Shown here: positions 30,100 to 39,529 of the stretch, one piece after another | How the letters are laid out: each line of letters starts with the position of its first letter | How positions within the stretch are numbered: position 1 is the first letter of the stretch | Assembly: GCF_022321485.1 (NCBI RefSeq) | Contig: NZ_JAKOGG010000003.1 | Span: 425,102 to 489,101 of the forward strand | Source: Shewanella electrica | GTDB lineage: Bacteria > Pseudomonadota > Gammaproteobacteria > Enterobacterales > Shewanellaceae | DNA: 64,000 bases | Direction of reading: 5' to 3' | Translations under genes and position numbers: made by a program | The notes under the pieces: model-generated | The model's database searches: none | What the model was told of the DNA's origin: nothing | Seen by the model: only the letters and a program-made list of their open reading frames with translations

Positions 30100-31308
30100 C
30101 TAGTGGCTTAAATTGAATTTGTCGAAGTTGAGTTGGTTCTCTTTCGGCGAGCTAGTGATATGGCTCACCGAGTTGAATTTTTTATACAGAATGTAGGCAA
30201 CGCAGCTATAAAACAGCCCAATCACTAACGCCCCAACCCACTGAATGCGAATAAAGTCGATTTTAAATAGCAGCGTTAACGCCACCAACCCAGCGAAGTT
30301 GAGTAGCAGATAATTGCGGCGTCCCAAGCGCTGCGGCGTCAGCTTTAAGTTGTCGGTGTACAAGCGGATCAACGAGTCGAGCGAATTCACCACAAACAGA
30401 ATGCCAACCACCACCATCATCACATTGCGGATACCGGTGGTGGCGATATGCGCTTGGTGATAATGCCACAGTACGCCAAACCACAATGCAATCGGGATCG
30501 ACGGAAACACCAACATCGCCAGCAGCAATTGCCAAGTGCGCAAGCCACCAGCAAAACGCGCGGTAAATTGGCCGATCATCACACTCCACGCCAGCCACCA
30601 AAACAGATAAAACGCATGGTATTGGTTGATAGGAAACAGAAAGTGCTGAATGTTTTCAAAGTAGCCCGACAACAACGACTCTTCGGCCAAATATTGGCTG
30701 ATGTGGCTATCGCCCCACAAAAAGGCACTGCCCCACATAAAGGCGATCAACCCCAAAAACAGCAACGTTGAAGACAGGCTCAGCAGCCGCACATATTTCA
30801 GTTCAGTGCTGCTATATACCGCCAGCGCAATCGCCGCAAATACGATGAGATAAAAGCTTGGCGCTATGGTTGTGCCATCGCCTAAAGCTGGCAGATACCA
30901 CGGCAGATTTTTCAGCAGCAAAAAGGCGGTGAAGGCACAGGTGCCGATAATCACCACATTGTTGAGCAGCTGCACCCAGCGGATCGCAAAAAATTTCACT
31001 TTCGGTTCGATGATGCAGAAGTAAAAACAGGTGAGAAAGTAAAACGCCCAGATAAAGAAGCCCCAAAAGCCAAACTCAATCGCCAGCGGATTGGTAAAAC
31101 CGTAATCGGCTTGAGTGCTGTAGCGGTTGAACTCGGTCAGCGGAAACATAATCAAGCCGACATCGAGGCCGGAGGTAAAGAGAATCGCAATAAAGCTGAA
31201 GGTTTTAACTGGCGTTACGCCAATCAGTTGAATGTTGCCCCATTTCCACAAAATGAAAATGATTGCCAAAAGTGCTAAGCAAATACCTGCACTTAACCAA
31301 ATTAACAC
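30100..31308 (-). CDS. Divergent, short BCCT-family transporter
   Basis: 402 aa with about ten or eleven helices, against 500 or more residues in most BCCT carriers. The glycine stretch of the substrate helix reads TSGLDVGLIMF, so the family GxGxG has Asp in the middle. The helix-8 signature appears as YLFWWLAWSVMIGQFTARFAGG-like spacing with the conserved tryptophans. Only about 47 residues precede the glycine motif, about half the usual number. GTG start with AGGAG seven bases upstream, so the short form looks genuine. Likely moves a betaine, choline or other quaternary amine. Confidence 0.78.
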   Translation of the reverse strand: MLIWLSAGICLALLAIIFILWKWGNIQLIGVTPVKTFSFIAILFTSGLDVGLIMFPLTEFNRYSTQADYGFTNPLAIEFGFWGFFIWAFYFLTCFYFCIIEPKVKFFAIRWVQLLNNVVIIGTCAFTAFLLLKNLPWYLPALGDGTTIAPSFYLIVFAAIALAVYSSTELKYVRLLSLSSTLLFLGLIAFMWGSAFLWGDSHISQYLAEESLLSGYFENIQHFLFPINQYHAFYLFWWLAWSVMIGQFTARFAGGLRTWQLLLAMLVFPSIPIALWFGVLWHYHQAHIATTGIRNVMMVVVGILFVVNSLDSLIRLYTDNLKLTPQRLGRRNYLLLNFAGLVALTLLFKIDFIRIQWVGALVIGLFYSCVAYILYKKFNSVSHITSSPKENQLNFDKFNLSH

Positions 31309-32031
31309 GGGAAATCTCCTGTTTATCTGTTGGTTTTATCGTGAGTTTCTCATCGGGTTTGCAGTCGCCAACCAAGGCGGCTAAAGGGTGTAAGCCGAAT
31401 CATCTGTTTTACCGGGGTTACATGTTCGAAAGGTCGTGTCGTCACGAAAAGAGCGGGCGCGGCCTGCCAAGTCTGGATGCAGACAAGAGCATGCACATTG
31501 CGGTTAACAATGGGGGAGAAAATAGATGGGAACGACCAGCGTCGTGTGCTCCTTGCCAAAGGTTTGGTAAGGATGGCGTACCAAGTTGGGTGGTCACGCC
31601 CGCCACTCCGGCAATGAGAGGGCTGGTATAACCTAAAAGGACGCACCGTTCGGGGTTGAGTTAAAGCAGTCACGGGTAAACTTACGCAAGCGTCGAGTTT
31701 AAATATCAGTAATCAAATCGCCCCGTGGCGTTGGAGCATGGCGTTAGCCATTGATGAAGAAGAATGCCCGGCATAGTGCGGGCGGCGAGTAGCGAATTAA
31801 ACGGTCGAGCGGGCATGAGCTTGCCTTATTTTGAGCGAAAAATGTGAAAATACAGTGGGTTTCAGCTAGCGGATTAAACGCCAGCCACCCAGCCGTGACG
31901 TATGACACCAGCTTATGCCCAGCAATTTTGTGATGAACATCACATTTCCCAATTCAAAATCACTGCCAACAGCCCATCGGCGGCGGCCACTTTGGCGCGC
32001 GGCAGATGGGAGAATAGCAACGGGCGTGTTG
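31309..32031. other. Unexplained 720-base gap between the BCCT and M24 genes
   Basis: Two short overlapping frames (one per strand, about 110 codons) occur around 31350-31630, but neither resembles a family I know. The block 31370-31660 is richer in G and C than the surrounding intergenic DNA and could be a decayed gene or a structured leader of the BCCT transcript. No riboswitch consensus was recognised. Confidence 0.4.
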
Positions 32032-33243
32032 TTACAGCGCGAACGGATTGTCGATACTGTGGCTCGGTTCAGTGAACCACTCTGGTCCGGTTTGGCTCAT
32101 GTAAAAGTGATCTTCTAACCGCACCCCAAAGGCTTCTGGCACCACAATCATCGGCTCGTTAGAGAACACCATGCCGGTTTGCAACGGAATTTGATTACCG
32201 CGAACTAAGTAGGGCGCTTCGTGAATATCCATACCCAAACCGTGGCCAGTGCGATGCGGCAGCCCCGGCAGATCGTAATCTGCACCTAAACCATCGGCTT
32301 GCAGCGATGCGCGCGCCGCATCATCCACGCTGCCACATGGTGCGCCGAGTTTGGCGGCAGCAAAGGCGGCCAATTGGGCGTTTTTCTCTGCCTGCCAAAT
32401 GAGTCGTTGCTCGTCAGTTGCATCACCAAACACATAACTGCGGGTGATGTCTGAGTGGTAACCTTTGAGCTTGCAGCCAGTATCAATCAGCACCATATCG
32501 CCCGCTTTAAGGGTTTGCACATATTCCACGCCGTGCGGATAGGAAGTGGCTTTGCCAAACAGCACAATGCAGAAGTAAGAACCGCTGGCGCCCACTTTGC
32601 GGTGCGCTTGCTCGATAAAGGCTTCCACTTCGGCGGTGGTGATACCTTCATGCAAAATGCTGGCAGCCGCTTTATGTACTTCCAACGTCATCTGCATCGC
32701 TTGTTTGATCAGCGCGGTCTCTTTGGGCTGTTTATGCATGCGGCAATGGGCGGTGACGTTAAAACCATTCACTACCGTCAGCTTGCCCGCCTGCTGTTGA
32801 ATACCATCCACCATAAAAAACTGGGTTGATTCATCTAAGGCCAATTTGCCGCTGCTGATACCGCGCTCGTTGAGCGACTCAATTAGCAAGGCGTACGGGC
32901 TTTCATGTTCGTGCCAGCCGAGAATGGCACCATCCACCAGCAAACGTTGTTTGATGGTGTCGATCTCAAACGCGGGTGACAGGTAGTAAATCTCCCCTGT
33001 TGGCAGCAACACCGCGCCCATCAACCGCTCACTCACGCCCCATTTGATGCCGGTAAAATAGCTCAGATTGGTACCGGAGTTGATATACAAGGCGGCGATG
33101 CCGTTGGCACGCAGATACGCCTGCGCCTTGGCAATACGCGCTTGATAATCAGCTAGTTCAATCTGCGCCGCGCCAGCGGTCATATCGCTCAAACGGGCTA
33201 ACGCTTGCTCTGGCGTACTGCCGCCAATGCCTTTGGTACTCAT
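32032..33243 (-). CDS. M24-family metallopeptidase (Xaa-Pro aminopeptidase-like)
   Basis: 403 aa. Creatinase-type N-terminal domain (about 30-165) and a pita-bread catalytic domain. The five metal ligands are visible: LIDTGCKLKGYHSDITR (two Asp), HRTGHGLGMDIHE (His), SNEPMIV (Glu) and RLEDHF (Glu). Probably cleaves X-Pro bonds in short peptides. No signal peptide, so cytoplasmic. It is upstream of the BCCT gene on the same strand but 720 bases away. Confidence 0.9.
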   Translation of the reverse strand: MSTKGIGGSTPEQALARLSDMTAGAAQIELADYQARIAKAQAYLRANGIAALYINSGTNLSYFTGIKWGVSERLMGAVLLPTGEIYYLSPAFEIDTIKQRLLVDGAILGWHEHESPYALLIESLNERGISSGKLALDESTQFFMVDGIQQQAGKLTVVNGFNVTAHCRMHKQPKETALIKQAMQMTLEVHKAAASILHEGITTAEVEAFIEQAHRKVGASGSYFCIVLFGKATSYPHGVEYVQTLKAGDMVLIDTGCKLKGYHSDITRSYVFGDATDEQRLIWQAEKNAQLAAFAAAKLGAPCGSVDDAARASLQADGLGADYDLPGLPHRTGHGLGMDIHEAPYLVRGNQIPLQTGMVFSNEPMIVVPEAFGVRLEDHFYMSQTGPEWFTEPSHSIDNPFAL

Positions 33244-33502
33244 AATCTCTCTCTGTGGTTATCACGCCAAGCTAACGGTCATAGCGGCGATAAATGGCAC
33301 TATCTTAATGCGGCACACATTTGCTTACTATCGATTGTTACCCTGCTATTGCACTGCTATCCAACGCTGGCAGCATGAGTTGAACAATTGAGCCTGCGCG
33401 CTGACGCCTGCTCCGTAAGCTTAGCGATTGACGTAAAAAGGGTTTCATGTTCTTTTTATAACGTATACGAAATGACAACACTAATACAACAAGGAGAAGG
33501 CA

Positions 33503-35260
33503 GTGCCAAGCAAACCCGTTTTTCCGCGCATGTTGCTGTTAGCATCAATGCTGGCTCTACAACCACTATCTAGCGCCATGGCGAGCAGCGCCGACCAAGC
33601 ATTTGAAAATATTTATAAAACTGAATGGCAATGGCGTCAGGATCAAAACGGCGTGGACGAAGATAGCGTGGTTGCCACGGTGCCAAGTTCCTTGCCAGAT
33701 GTCAGTTTAACCAAGCAGCAAGCCAACCTCAGTTACTGGCAAAATGTGCAACAAAAGTTGTCAACCATCGATAGCAGTAAGTTATCGCCCGATAACCAGA
33801 TGAACCTGCTGGTATACCAGCAACAAATCGGTTCGCTGATCTCCGACATCACCAACAAAGTGTATGAACGTCCGCTTACTGGCGACACCTCATTTTGGGG
33901 CGATTTGACCTACATGACCGACGACGGTTTCCACACCGAGCAGGATTACCGCAACTACATTCAGTGGCTGCAAGACATGCCGCGCTACTTTAAGCAGAAC
34001 ATTGCCAACATGCGCGCTGGTATGGAACGTGGTTTCGTGTTGCCAAAAATCAGCTTACAAGGCCGTGACGCCACCGCTGCCTCAGTGGTCGATGCCAAAG
34101 GTGCCGACAATATTTTCTATCGTCCATTTACCAAGATGCCAACCAACCTGCCCGCAAAACTCAAAACCGAGTTACAGCAAGCCGGGCTAAAAGCGATAAG
34201 CGAAGCGGTGATCCCCGCCCATAAACTGGTGCTGGATTTCCTGCGTAATGAATATATTCCGCACGGTAGCGAGTCACTGGCAGCATATGATCTGCCGGAC
34301 GGCAAAGCCTTCTACCAATCGCAAATCAACACCTACACCACGCTGGACTTGAGCGCAGAGCAGATCCATCAAATCGGTTTAGATGAAGTAGCGCGCATCA
34401 AGCAGCGCATGTTTGATGTGATGAAACAGGTGCAGTTTGATGGCAGCTTGAAAGAGTTTCTCGACTTTCTGCGCACCGATCCGCAGTTCTACGTCAAAAC
34501 GCCACAAGCATTGTTAGACCGCGCCGCGTGGATTGCCAAAGAGTTTGACGGCAAAGCGGCGCAGTACTTTGGCCGCCTGCCACGCAGCCGATTTGCGGTG
34601 ATTCCGGTACCAGATGATATCGCGCCGTACTACACCGCCGGTCGCGGTGGTCCGGGGGTCTATTTGGTGAATACTTACAACCTGCCCGCTCGGTCACTGT
34701 ATTCACTGCCAGCGCTGACGCTGCATGAATCCGCCCCCGGCCACGCGTTCCAAATGCCATTGGCGGCTGAGAACAAAGCGCTGCCGGAGTTTCGCCGTAA
34801 CTATTACATCTCCGCCTTTGGTGAAGGTTGGGCGCTATACAGTGAAAAGCTTGGCGAAGAGATGGGCATGTACCACACGCCATACGAAGTGTTTGGCATG
34901 CTAAGTTATCAGATGTGGCGCGCCGCCCGCTTGGTGGTGGATACCGGTATTCACGCCAAACATTGGAGTCGCAAACAAGCGCAGGACTACATGCTGGATA
35001 ACACCGCACTATCGACCCATGAAGTGACCACCGAAGTTGACCGTTACATCGCGTGGCCGGGTCAGGCCTTGTCTTACTATCTCGGCGAAATGAGCATAGT
35101 GAACAACCGCCAGAAAGCGGAACAAGCCTTAGGTGAGAAGTTCGATATTCGCGCCTTCCACGACACCGTGTTGCAGATGGGTTCGGTACCGCTGTCGGTG
35201 TTGGATGCACGTATCGACCAGTTTATTGCCGATGGTGGCAAGTCACCGTATCAAGATTAA
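33503..35260 (+). CDS. DUF885-family exported metallopeptidase-like protein
   Basis: 585 aa, signal peptide (LLASMLALQPLSSAMA). The zinc-binding helix TLHESAPGHAFQMP near residue 410 is the HExxxGH-type motif of DUF885, and a downstream GEGWALYSEKLGEEMG supplies the third ligand. The family is suspected to be peptidases; no substrate is known. GTG start with AAGGAG upstream. It is divergent from the M24 peptidase. Confidence 0.88.
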   Translation: MPSKPVFPRMLLLASMLALQPLSSAMASSADQAFENIYKTEWQWRQDQNGVDEDSVVATVPSSLPDVSLTKQQANLSYWQNVQQKLSTIDSSKLSPDNQMNLLVYQQQIGSLISDITNKVYERPLTGDTSFWGDLTYMTDDGFHTEQDYRNYIQWLQDMPRYFKQNIANMRAGMERGFVLPKISLQGRDATAASVVDAKGADNIFYRPFTKMPTNLPAKLKTELQQAGLKAISEAVIPAHKLVLDFLRNEYIPHGSESLAAYDLPDGKAFYQSQINTYTTLDLSAEQIHQIGLDEVARIKQRMFDVMKQVQFDGSLKEFLDFLRTDPQFYVKTPQALLDRAAWIAKEFDGKAAQYFGRLPRSRFAVIPVPDDIAPYYTAGRGGPGVYLVNTYNLPARSLYSLPALTLHESAPGHAFQMPLAAENKALPEFRRNYYISAFGEGWALYSEKLGEEMGMYHTPYEVFGMLSYQMWRAARLVVDTGIHAKHWSRKQAQDYMLDNTALSTHEVTTEVDRYIAWPGQALSYYLGEMSIVNNRQKAEQALGEKFDIRAFHDTVLQMGSVPLSVLDARIDQFIADGGKSPYQD

Positions 35261-35275
35261 TCTGTTGATTTAAAG

Positions 35276-35308
35276 ACGAAAAGCCACGTATCAACGTGGC
35301 TTTTTTGT
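35276..35308. terminator. Bidirectional terminator
   Basis: AAGCCACG pairs with CGTGGCTT around a six-base loop, with a TTTTTT run on the plus strand and an A-rich tract on the other side. It lies between convergent genes. Confidence 0.85.
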
Positions 35309-35323
35309 CACTAAAAATAGTTA

Positions 35324-36619
35324 TCAGCTACCGAAGATTAGCCAGTTCAGCGCACCCGCGCTAAACCACATAAACAGCAAGTAACGCCAGTTATCGCGCA
35401 AAATGGCAATACTGTTGGCCTGATAACGGCTCACCATCGCCAAACCGACGCCCGACAGCGGGCTCACCGCCGTGGCCGTGCCCCACACCGACAGATAAAG
35501 AAATGCCAGTTGGTTGAGATCGTGGGCGATGGGCAGCAACAATGGGCTTGCCAGCGACACACTCACCAGCGGATGCACCCCAATCAAGCCGACCAGAATC
35601 ATCATTAAACTGGCGCCCCAGAATACCCACGGCGAAATATGGGCAATGTTGAATTGAAACAGTTCGGGGTAACTGGCAATCAACGCCGCCACCCCACTAG
35701 AAAATACCCCGGCCGCGAGAAACAGCGCGAATTGGCTCGCCACACTCGGCAAACGCCGCTCGATATAAGTAACCAACACCTGCCGCCGTGGCCGCCCTTT
35801 GATAAACAACAAAGCAGCAATCGGTGCCGCGATACTGATAATGGTGAGGATATGCACCTCGGGGTAAACCGTGTGTAACACCAGCACCAACACCGCCAAT
35901 ATCAGTGGCATTAGCAAACTATCGCGTTTCAGCGGATAACCACGAAAACCATTAATGCGATAGCGGCGCATTTCATAGTAGGTAAACAGCGCCATTAACA
36001 GTGCCAAAATCAGCCCAGGCACCACAGTACGCGTCCACTGCGCTCCGCTGGCATACGTCATTGCCACACCAAAGGCGATAAAAAACGGCGACCAATACCC
36101 GCCAGAGCAGAAGCCGCGCATCAACACCACGATCTGGCCGCGGGTCAACGGCGCTTTGCGTTGCAAGCGATCTCCCACCACGAAGATGATCGATAGATTG
36201 ATCACCGCCCCCAGCAGATGACACGACAGAATTGTCGACCAAAACCCCCGTTTGCCCATCGGCTGTGAGGTATCTTCTGCCTCGGGATTGGTGAGCGCCA
36301 GAAACGACACCGCCACAAACATGGTGAGTAGCGGCAGATTGCGTGACACCGCATCAAACAGCCCCAGTTCCACCTGCTTAATCGCGCCCCACAGCAGCAT
36401 GATCACGCCACAACCAAACAAAATCGCCGCTTGTTTGTGTGCCGACTTACCTAACGACGGCCAGCAAAATGCCACGGCAAGCCAAGCAATAATGGTGGGA
36501 ATGAATAACGAGATATTGAGTGCGATGGCTAACAGATAACTCGCCGCAGTACCACAGACAAGCCAGCCTGCGATGCGGGTACGTTGTTCAGAAGCGATGG
36601 AGATCACAGATAACATCAT
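35324..36619 (-). CDS. Multi-helix permease, ion-transporter superfamily-like
   Basis: 431 aa, about twelve helices. Repeated hydrophobic halves with a conserved WGTATAVSPLSGVGLAMVSRY late in the protein and GFCSGGYWSPFFIAFGVAM in the middle resemble the hairpin segments of dicarboxylate/anion permeases (TRAP large subunit, CitT, ArsB-like). I cannot assign a substrate. It is divergent from the siderophore receptor but outside the Fur box side of the promoter region. Confidence 0.7.
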   Translation of the reverse strand: MMLSVISIASEQRTRIAGWLVCGTAASYLLAIALNISLFIPTIIAWLAVAFCWPSLGKSAHKQAAILFGCGVIMLLWGAIKQVELGLFDAVSRNLPLLTMFVAVSFLALTNPEAEDTSQPMGKRGFWSTILSCHLLGAVINLSIIFVVGDRLQRKAPLTRGQIVVLMRGFCSGGYWSPFFIAFGVAMTYASGAQWTRTVVPGLILALLMALFTYYEMRRYRINGFRGYPLKRDSLLMPLILAVLVLVLHTVYPEVHILTIISIAAPIAALLFIKGRPRRQVLVTYIERRLPSVASQFALFLAAGVFSSGVAALIASYPELFQFNIAHISPWVFWGASLMMILVGLIGVHPLVSVSLASPLLLPIAHDLNQLAFLYLSVWGTATAVSPLSGVGLAMVSRYQANSIAILRDNWRYLLFMWFSAGALNWLIFGS

Positions 36620-36737
36620 TAAATTCTACAAACCAAACAGCAATGCGGAGAAGATAGCCGCGATTCAGGTTATGTTAACAGGGATAACCCACTGCTTATA
36701 GCCGATTTAACGATAAATTATTCTGTCGTGATCGCTT

Positions 36738-36756
36738 AATTAAGTAATACTTAATT
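36738..36756. promoter_or_regulatory. AT-rich inverted repeat, possible operator
   Basis: AATTAAGT and ACTTAATT are perfect complements around AAT. It lies in the divergent region between the permease and the FepA-like receptor and could bind a dimeric regulator. Confidence 0.4.
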
Positions 36757-36814
36757 GATTATCCACAAATTCTGGTTTGAGTTTTGGTCACAAGGTCACT
36801 ACCATATCGCGAAT

Positions 36815-36833
36815 GCTAATAATTATCATTTGT
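36815..36833 (+). promoter_or_regulatory. Fur box of the FepA-like receptor
   Basis: GCTAATAATTATCATTTGT agrees with the Fur consensus at 13 of 19 positions, including the central ATCATT. It ends 17 bases before the start codon, where Fur would block the promoter when iron is plentiful. Confidence 0.7.
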
Positions 36834-36850
36834 AATTTTGGGAGCGATAG

Positions 36851-39136
36851 ATGATCCGTTCAGTCCCCACTACTGTATCAGTAGTGAGTGCATTAGCCCT
36901 CGCGTTAGCGGCAGGCATGGCACATGCTAACAATACCGAGACTCAGAGCCCAGATGTAGCAGCAACTGTAGCTGACACCACCTCGATTCTTGGGCAACAT
37001 CAAGCTAAAAAACGCGCCATTGATGAAAAAATCACAGTAGTCGGTACGGCTGAGCAGCAGATTAAACAATCGCTGGGTGTATCATTTATCACCGCTGAAG
37101 ACTTAGCCCGTCGTCCTCCTGCGAATGACTTAGCGGATATTATTCGCAAAATGCCCGGCGTTAACCTCACCGGTAACAGCGCCTCAGGCCAATACGGTAA
37201 CAACCGTCAGATCGACCTGCGCGGCATGGGCCCTGAAAACACCCTGATTTTGATCGACGGTAAACCCGTATCATCACGTAACTCCGTGCGCATGGGTCGC
37301 TCTGGTGAGCGTAACAGCCGCGGCGATACCAACTGGGTGCCAGTCGATGCAGTAGAAAGTATCGAAATTCTGCGTGGCCCAGCGGCGGCGCGTTATGGCT
37401 CTGGCGCCTCTGGTGGTGTGGTCAACATCATCACCAAAGCGCCATCAAAAGAGCTACACGGCAGCGTAAGTTTGTTTACCAGTCAACCAGAAGAAAGCCT
37501 AGAAGGCGCCAGTGAACGCGCTGGCTTCAACCTGTCTGGTGGCTTGAGCGATGAATTATCATTCCGCCTGTATGGCAACATCGCCAAAACTGACGCTGAC
37601 GATCCACGTTTAAACGGTGATTTCGCCACCACCGAAACGGCCATGGCGCCAGCCGGTCGTGAAGGAGTGCGCAATAAAGACGTTAACGGTTTAGTACGTT
37701 GGGATGCTTCCAAACATCAAGTGCTGGAAGTTGAAGCAGGTTATAGCCGTCAAGGTAACATCTACGCGGGTGACCGCGCGGTGAACACCAACGGTAGCGA
37801 CTTAATGAACGAGTTAGCCAATAACGGCATCGAAACCAACGTTATGTATCGCCAAAGCGCCTCTATCGCCCATCGCGGTAGCTGGGATTGGGGTGATACC
37901 AATCTGTCATTCTCTTATGAAAACAGCCGCAACTATCGCATGAATGAAGGATTAGCGGGCGGTGGCGAAGGCAGTATTACCTCTGATACCGAATGGTCTA
38001 CGTCGACTTATGAAACCTATGAGTTAGCAGGCAGCGCCAGCATTCCGTTTAAACTGTGGAATATGGCGCACAACGGCACCGTCGGTTTTGAAGTTGGCCA
38101 AGATAAACTGGATGATCCGCACTCAGTTTCTCAGGGCACAATGGGCGGCGCCATTGATGGTTTAAGCGATGAGCGTGATGGTAAGTCCGATAGCAAATAC
38201 CAAGCACTGTACGCCGAAGACAACATTGAGCTGACGCAAGCTTGGATGTTTACCGCCGGTCTGCGCATGGATCACTACGACAAATTTGGCAGCAACTTCA
38301 GCCCTTATGTCAGCACCTCATATGAGCTGACCCAAGACTTGACTCTGCGTCTCGGTATCGCCAAAGCGTTCAAAGCGCCGAACTTGTATCAATCAAACCC
38401 AGATTATCTGTATTACACCCGTGGTAATGGTTGCCCTAACCAGTTCCCAAGCCAAGGTGCTGGTTGCTACATTCTGGGTAATGACGACCTCGACCAAGAA
38501 ACCAGCGTCAACAAAGAAGTCGGCCTGCAATACCAACACGATGGTTGGAATGCGAGCGTGACCTACTTCCGCAACGATTACGATGGCAAAATTGTCTCAG
38601 GCCTCGTGCCCTACGGTGAAAACGATAACGGTGCTTATCTGCTGCAATGGGTCAACGCCGACAAAGCGATTGTGGAAGGGGTTGAAGGTAACTTAAAAGT
38701 ACCGTTGCTGGGTGAATACGGCGAAGTGCTGAGCTGGAACACCAACGTGACTTATATGGACAAGAACCGTAATGAAACCACGGGTCAACCATTGTCAGTG
38801 ATCCCACGTTATACCATCAACTCGATGGTTGATTGGCAAGTGATTGACGATCTGTCACTGTCGTTCACTTGGACCCGTTACGGTACGCAGAAACCACAAA
38901 CCATGACCTTAACTGGCGCCGATGCCGCTGGCGATTCTCTACGTGAACGCGAGCCATACAGCTTGTTAAGTCTGGGTGGGGTTTATCATCTGAATGATTC
39001 ACTGCGCTTTAGCATCGGTGTGACCAACTTGACTGACCGTCGTCTGTACCGCGAGTCGACCAACTCAACTCAAGGGGCTAACACCTACAACGAGCCAGGA
39101 CGCGCTTACTATGCGCAAGCCACCTACTCGTTCTAA
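36851..39136 (+). CDS. TonB-dependent ferric siderophore receptor, FepA/PfeA type
   Basis: Outer-membrane receptor for ferric catecholate siderophores such as enterobactin. 761 aa: signal peptide to residue 26, TonB box near DEKITVVG (about 60), plug domain with GNNRQIDLRGMGPENTLILI and the RGPAAARYGSGASGGVVNII motif, and a 22-strand barrel ending in the terminal Phe (YYAQATYSF). The plug and barrel match E. coli FepA closely over the whole length. GGGAG precedes the ATG and a Fur box lies just upstream. Three small membrane genes follow in the same direction. Confidence 0.93.
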   Translation: MIRSVPTTVSVVSALALALAAGMAHANNTETQSPDVAATVADTTSILGQHQAKKRAIDEKITVVGTAEQQIKQSLGVSFITAEDLARRPPANDLADIIRKMPGVNLTGNSASGQYGNNRQIDLRGMGPENTLILIDGKPVSSRNSVRMGRSGERNSRGDTNWVPVDAVESIEILRGPAAARYGSGASGGVVNIITKAPSKELHGSVSLFTSQPEESLEGASERAGFNLSGGLSDELSFRLYGNIAKTDADDPRLNGDFATTETAMAPAGREGVRNKDVNGLVRWDASKHQVLEVEAGYSRQGNIYAGDRAVNTNGSDLMNELANNGIETNVMYRQSASIAHRGSWDWGDTNLSFSYENSRNYRMNEGLAGGGEGSITSDTEWSTSTYETYELAGSASIPFKLWNMAHNGTVGFEVGQDKLDDPHSVSQGTMGGAIDGLSDERDGKSDSKYQALYAEDNIELTQAWMFTAGLRMDHYDKFGSNFSPYVSTSYELTQDLTLRLGIAKAFKAPNLYQSNPDYLYYTRGNGCPNQFPSQGAGCYILGNDDLDQETSVNKEVGLQYQHDGWNASVTYFRNDYDGKIVSGLVPYGENDNGAYLLQWVNADKAIVEGVEGNLKVPLLGEYGEVLSWNTNVTYMDKNRNETTGQPLSVIPRYTINSMVDWQVIDDLSLSFTWTRYGTQKPQTMTLTGADAAGDSLREREPYSLLSLGGVYHLNDSLRFSIGVTNLTDRRLYRESTNSTQGANTYNEPGRAYYAQATYSF

Positions 39137-39217
39137 CCGCAACAGTACCCAGCAATTGCCGCGCTCTTTGAGTGCGGCTTTTGCCGTTATATCAGCTCAT
39201 TTGATGAGGATGTCATC

Positions 39218-39529
39218 ATGATTTTGGTTAATCCCATTTATACGCCACTGGACCGCATTGGCTGGTTAAACACCACCATCCGCTGCGTATTGGCATTATT
39301 TGGCGCCTATGCCATTGCCATTTTAATGGGTTCAGCAATTGCTATCACGCTCGCAATGCCAGCGAAAGACGCCACCATGAGCGCCATCATGCTCGGCTTT
39401 GTGGCACAGTTACTCGCCGTGCTGTGGGTGTTTCACGCCCGTACGTTAATTGGCGCATTTATCGGTTTAGCCATCCCCGCCGCTGCGGCTGCGGCTACGC
39501 TGTACTGGCTGACAGGAGCAATAGTGTGA
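39218..39529 (+). CDS. DUF3649-like small membrane protein of an iron cluster
   Basis: 103 aa with three predicted helices. Proteins of this type sit beside TonB receptors and PepSY proteins. Function unknown. Its stop overlaps the GTG start of the PepSY gene (GTGTGA), so the two are coupled. Confidence 0.75.
   Translation: MILVNPIYTPLDRIGWLNTTIRCVLALFGAYAIAILMGSAIAITLAMPAKDATMSAIMLGFVAQLLAVLWVFHARTLIGAFIGLAIPAAAAAATLYWLTGAIV

Noticed and set aside
31263-31631. 122-codon plus frame and the opposing 107-codon minus frame in the BCCT upstream gap
   Set aside because: Neither resembles a protein family; the plus frame also overlaps the BCCT start. Kept only as an unexplained region.
34494-35210. 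238-codon minus-strand frame within the DUF885 gene
   Set aside because: Rich in Arg, Cys and Pro, typical of an antisense shadow of a GC-rich gene.
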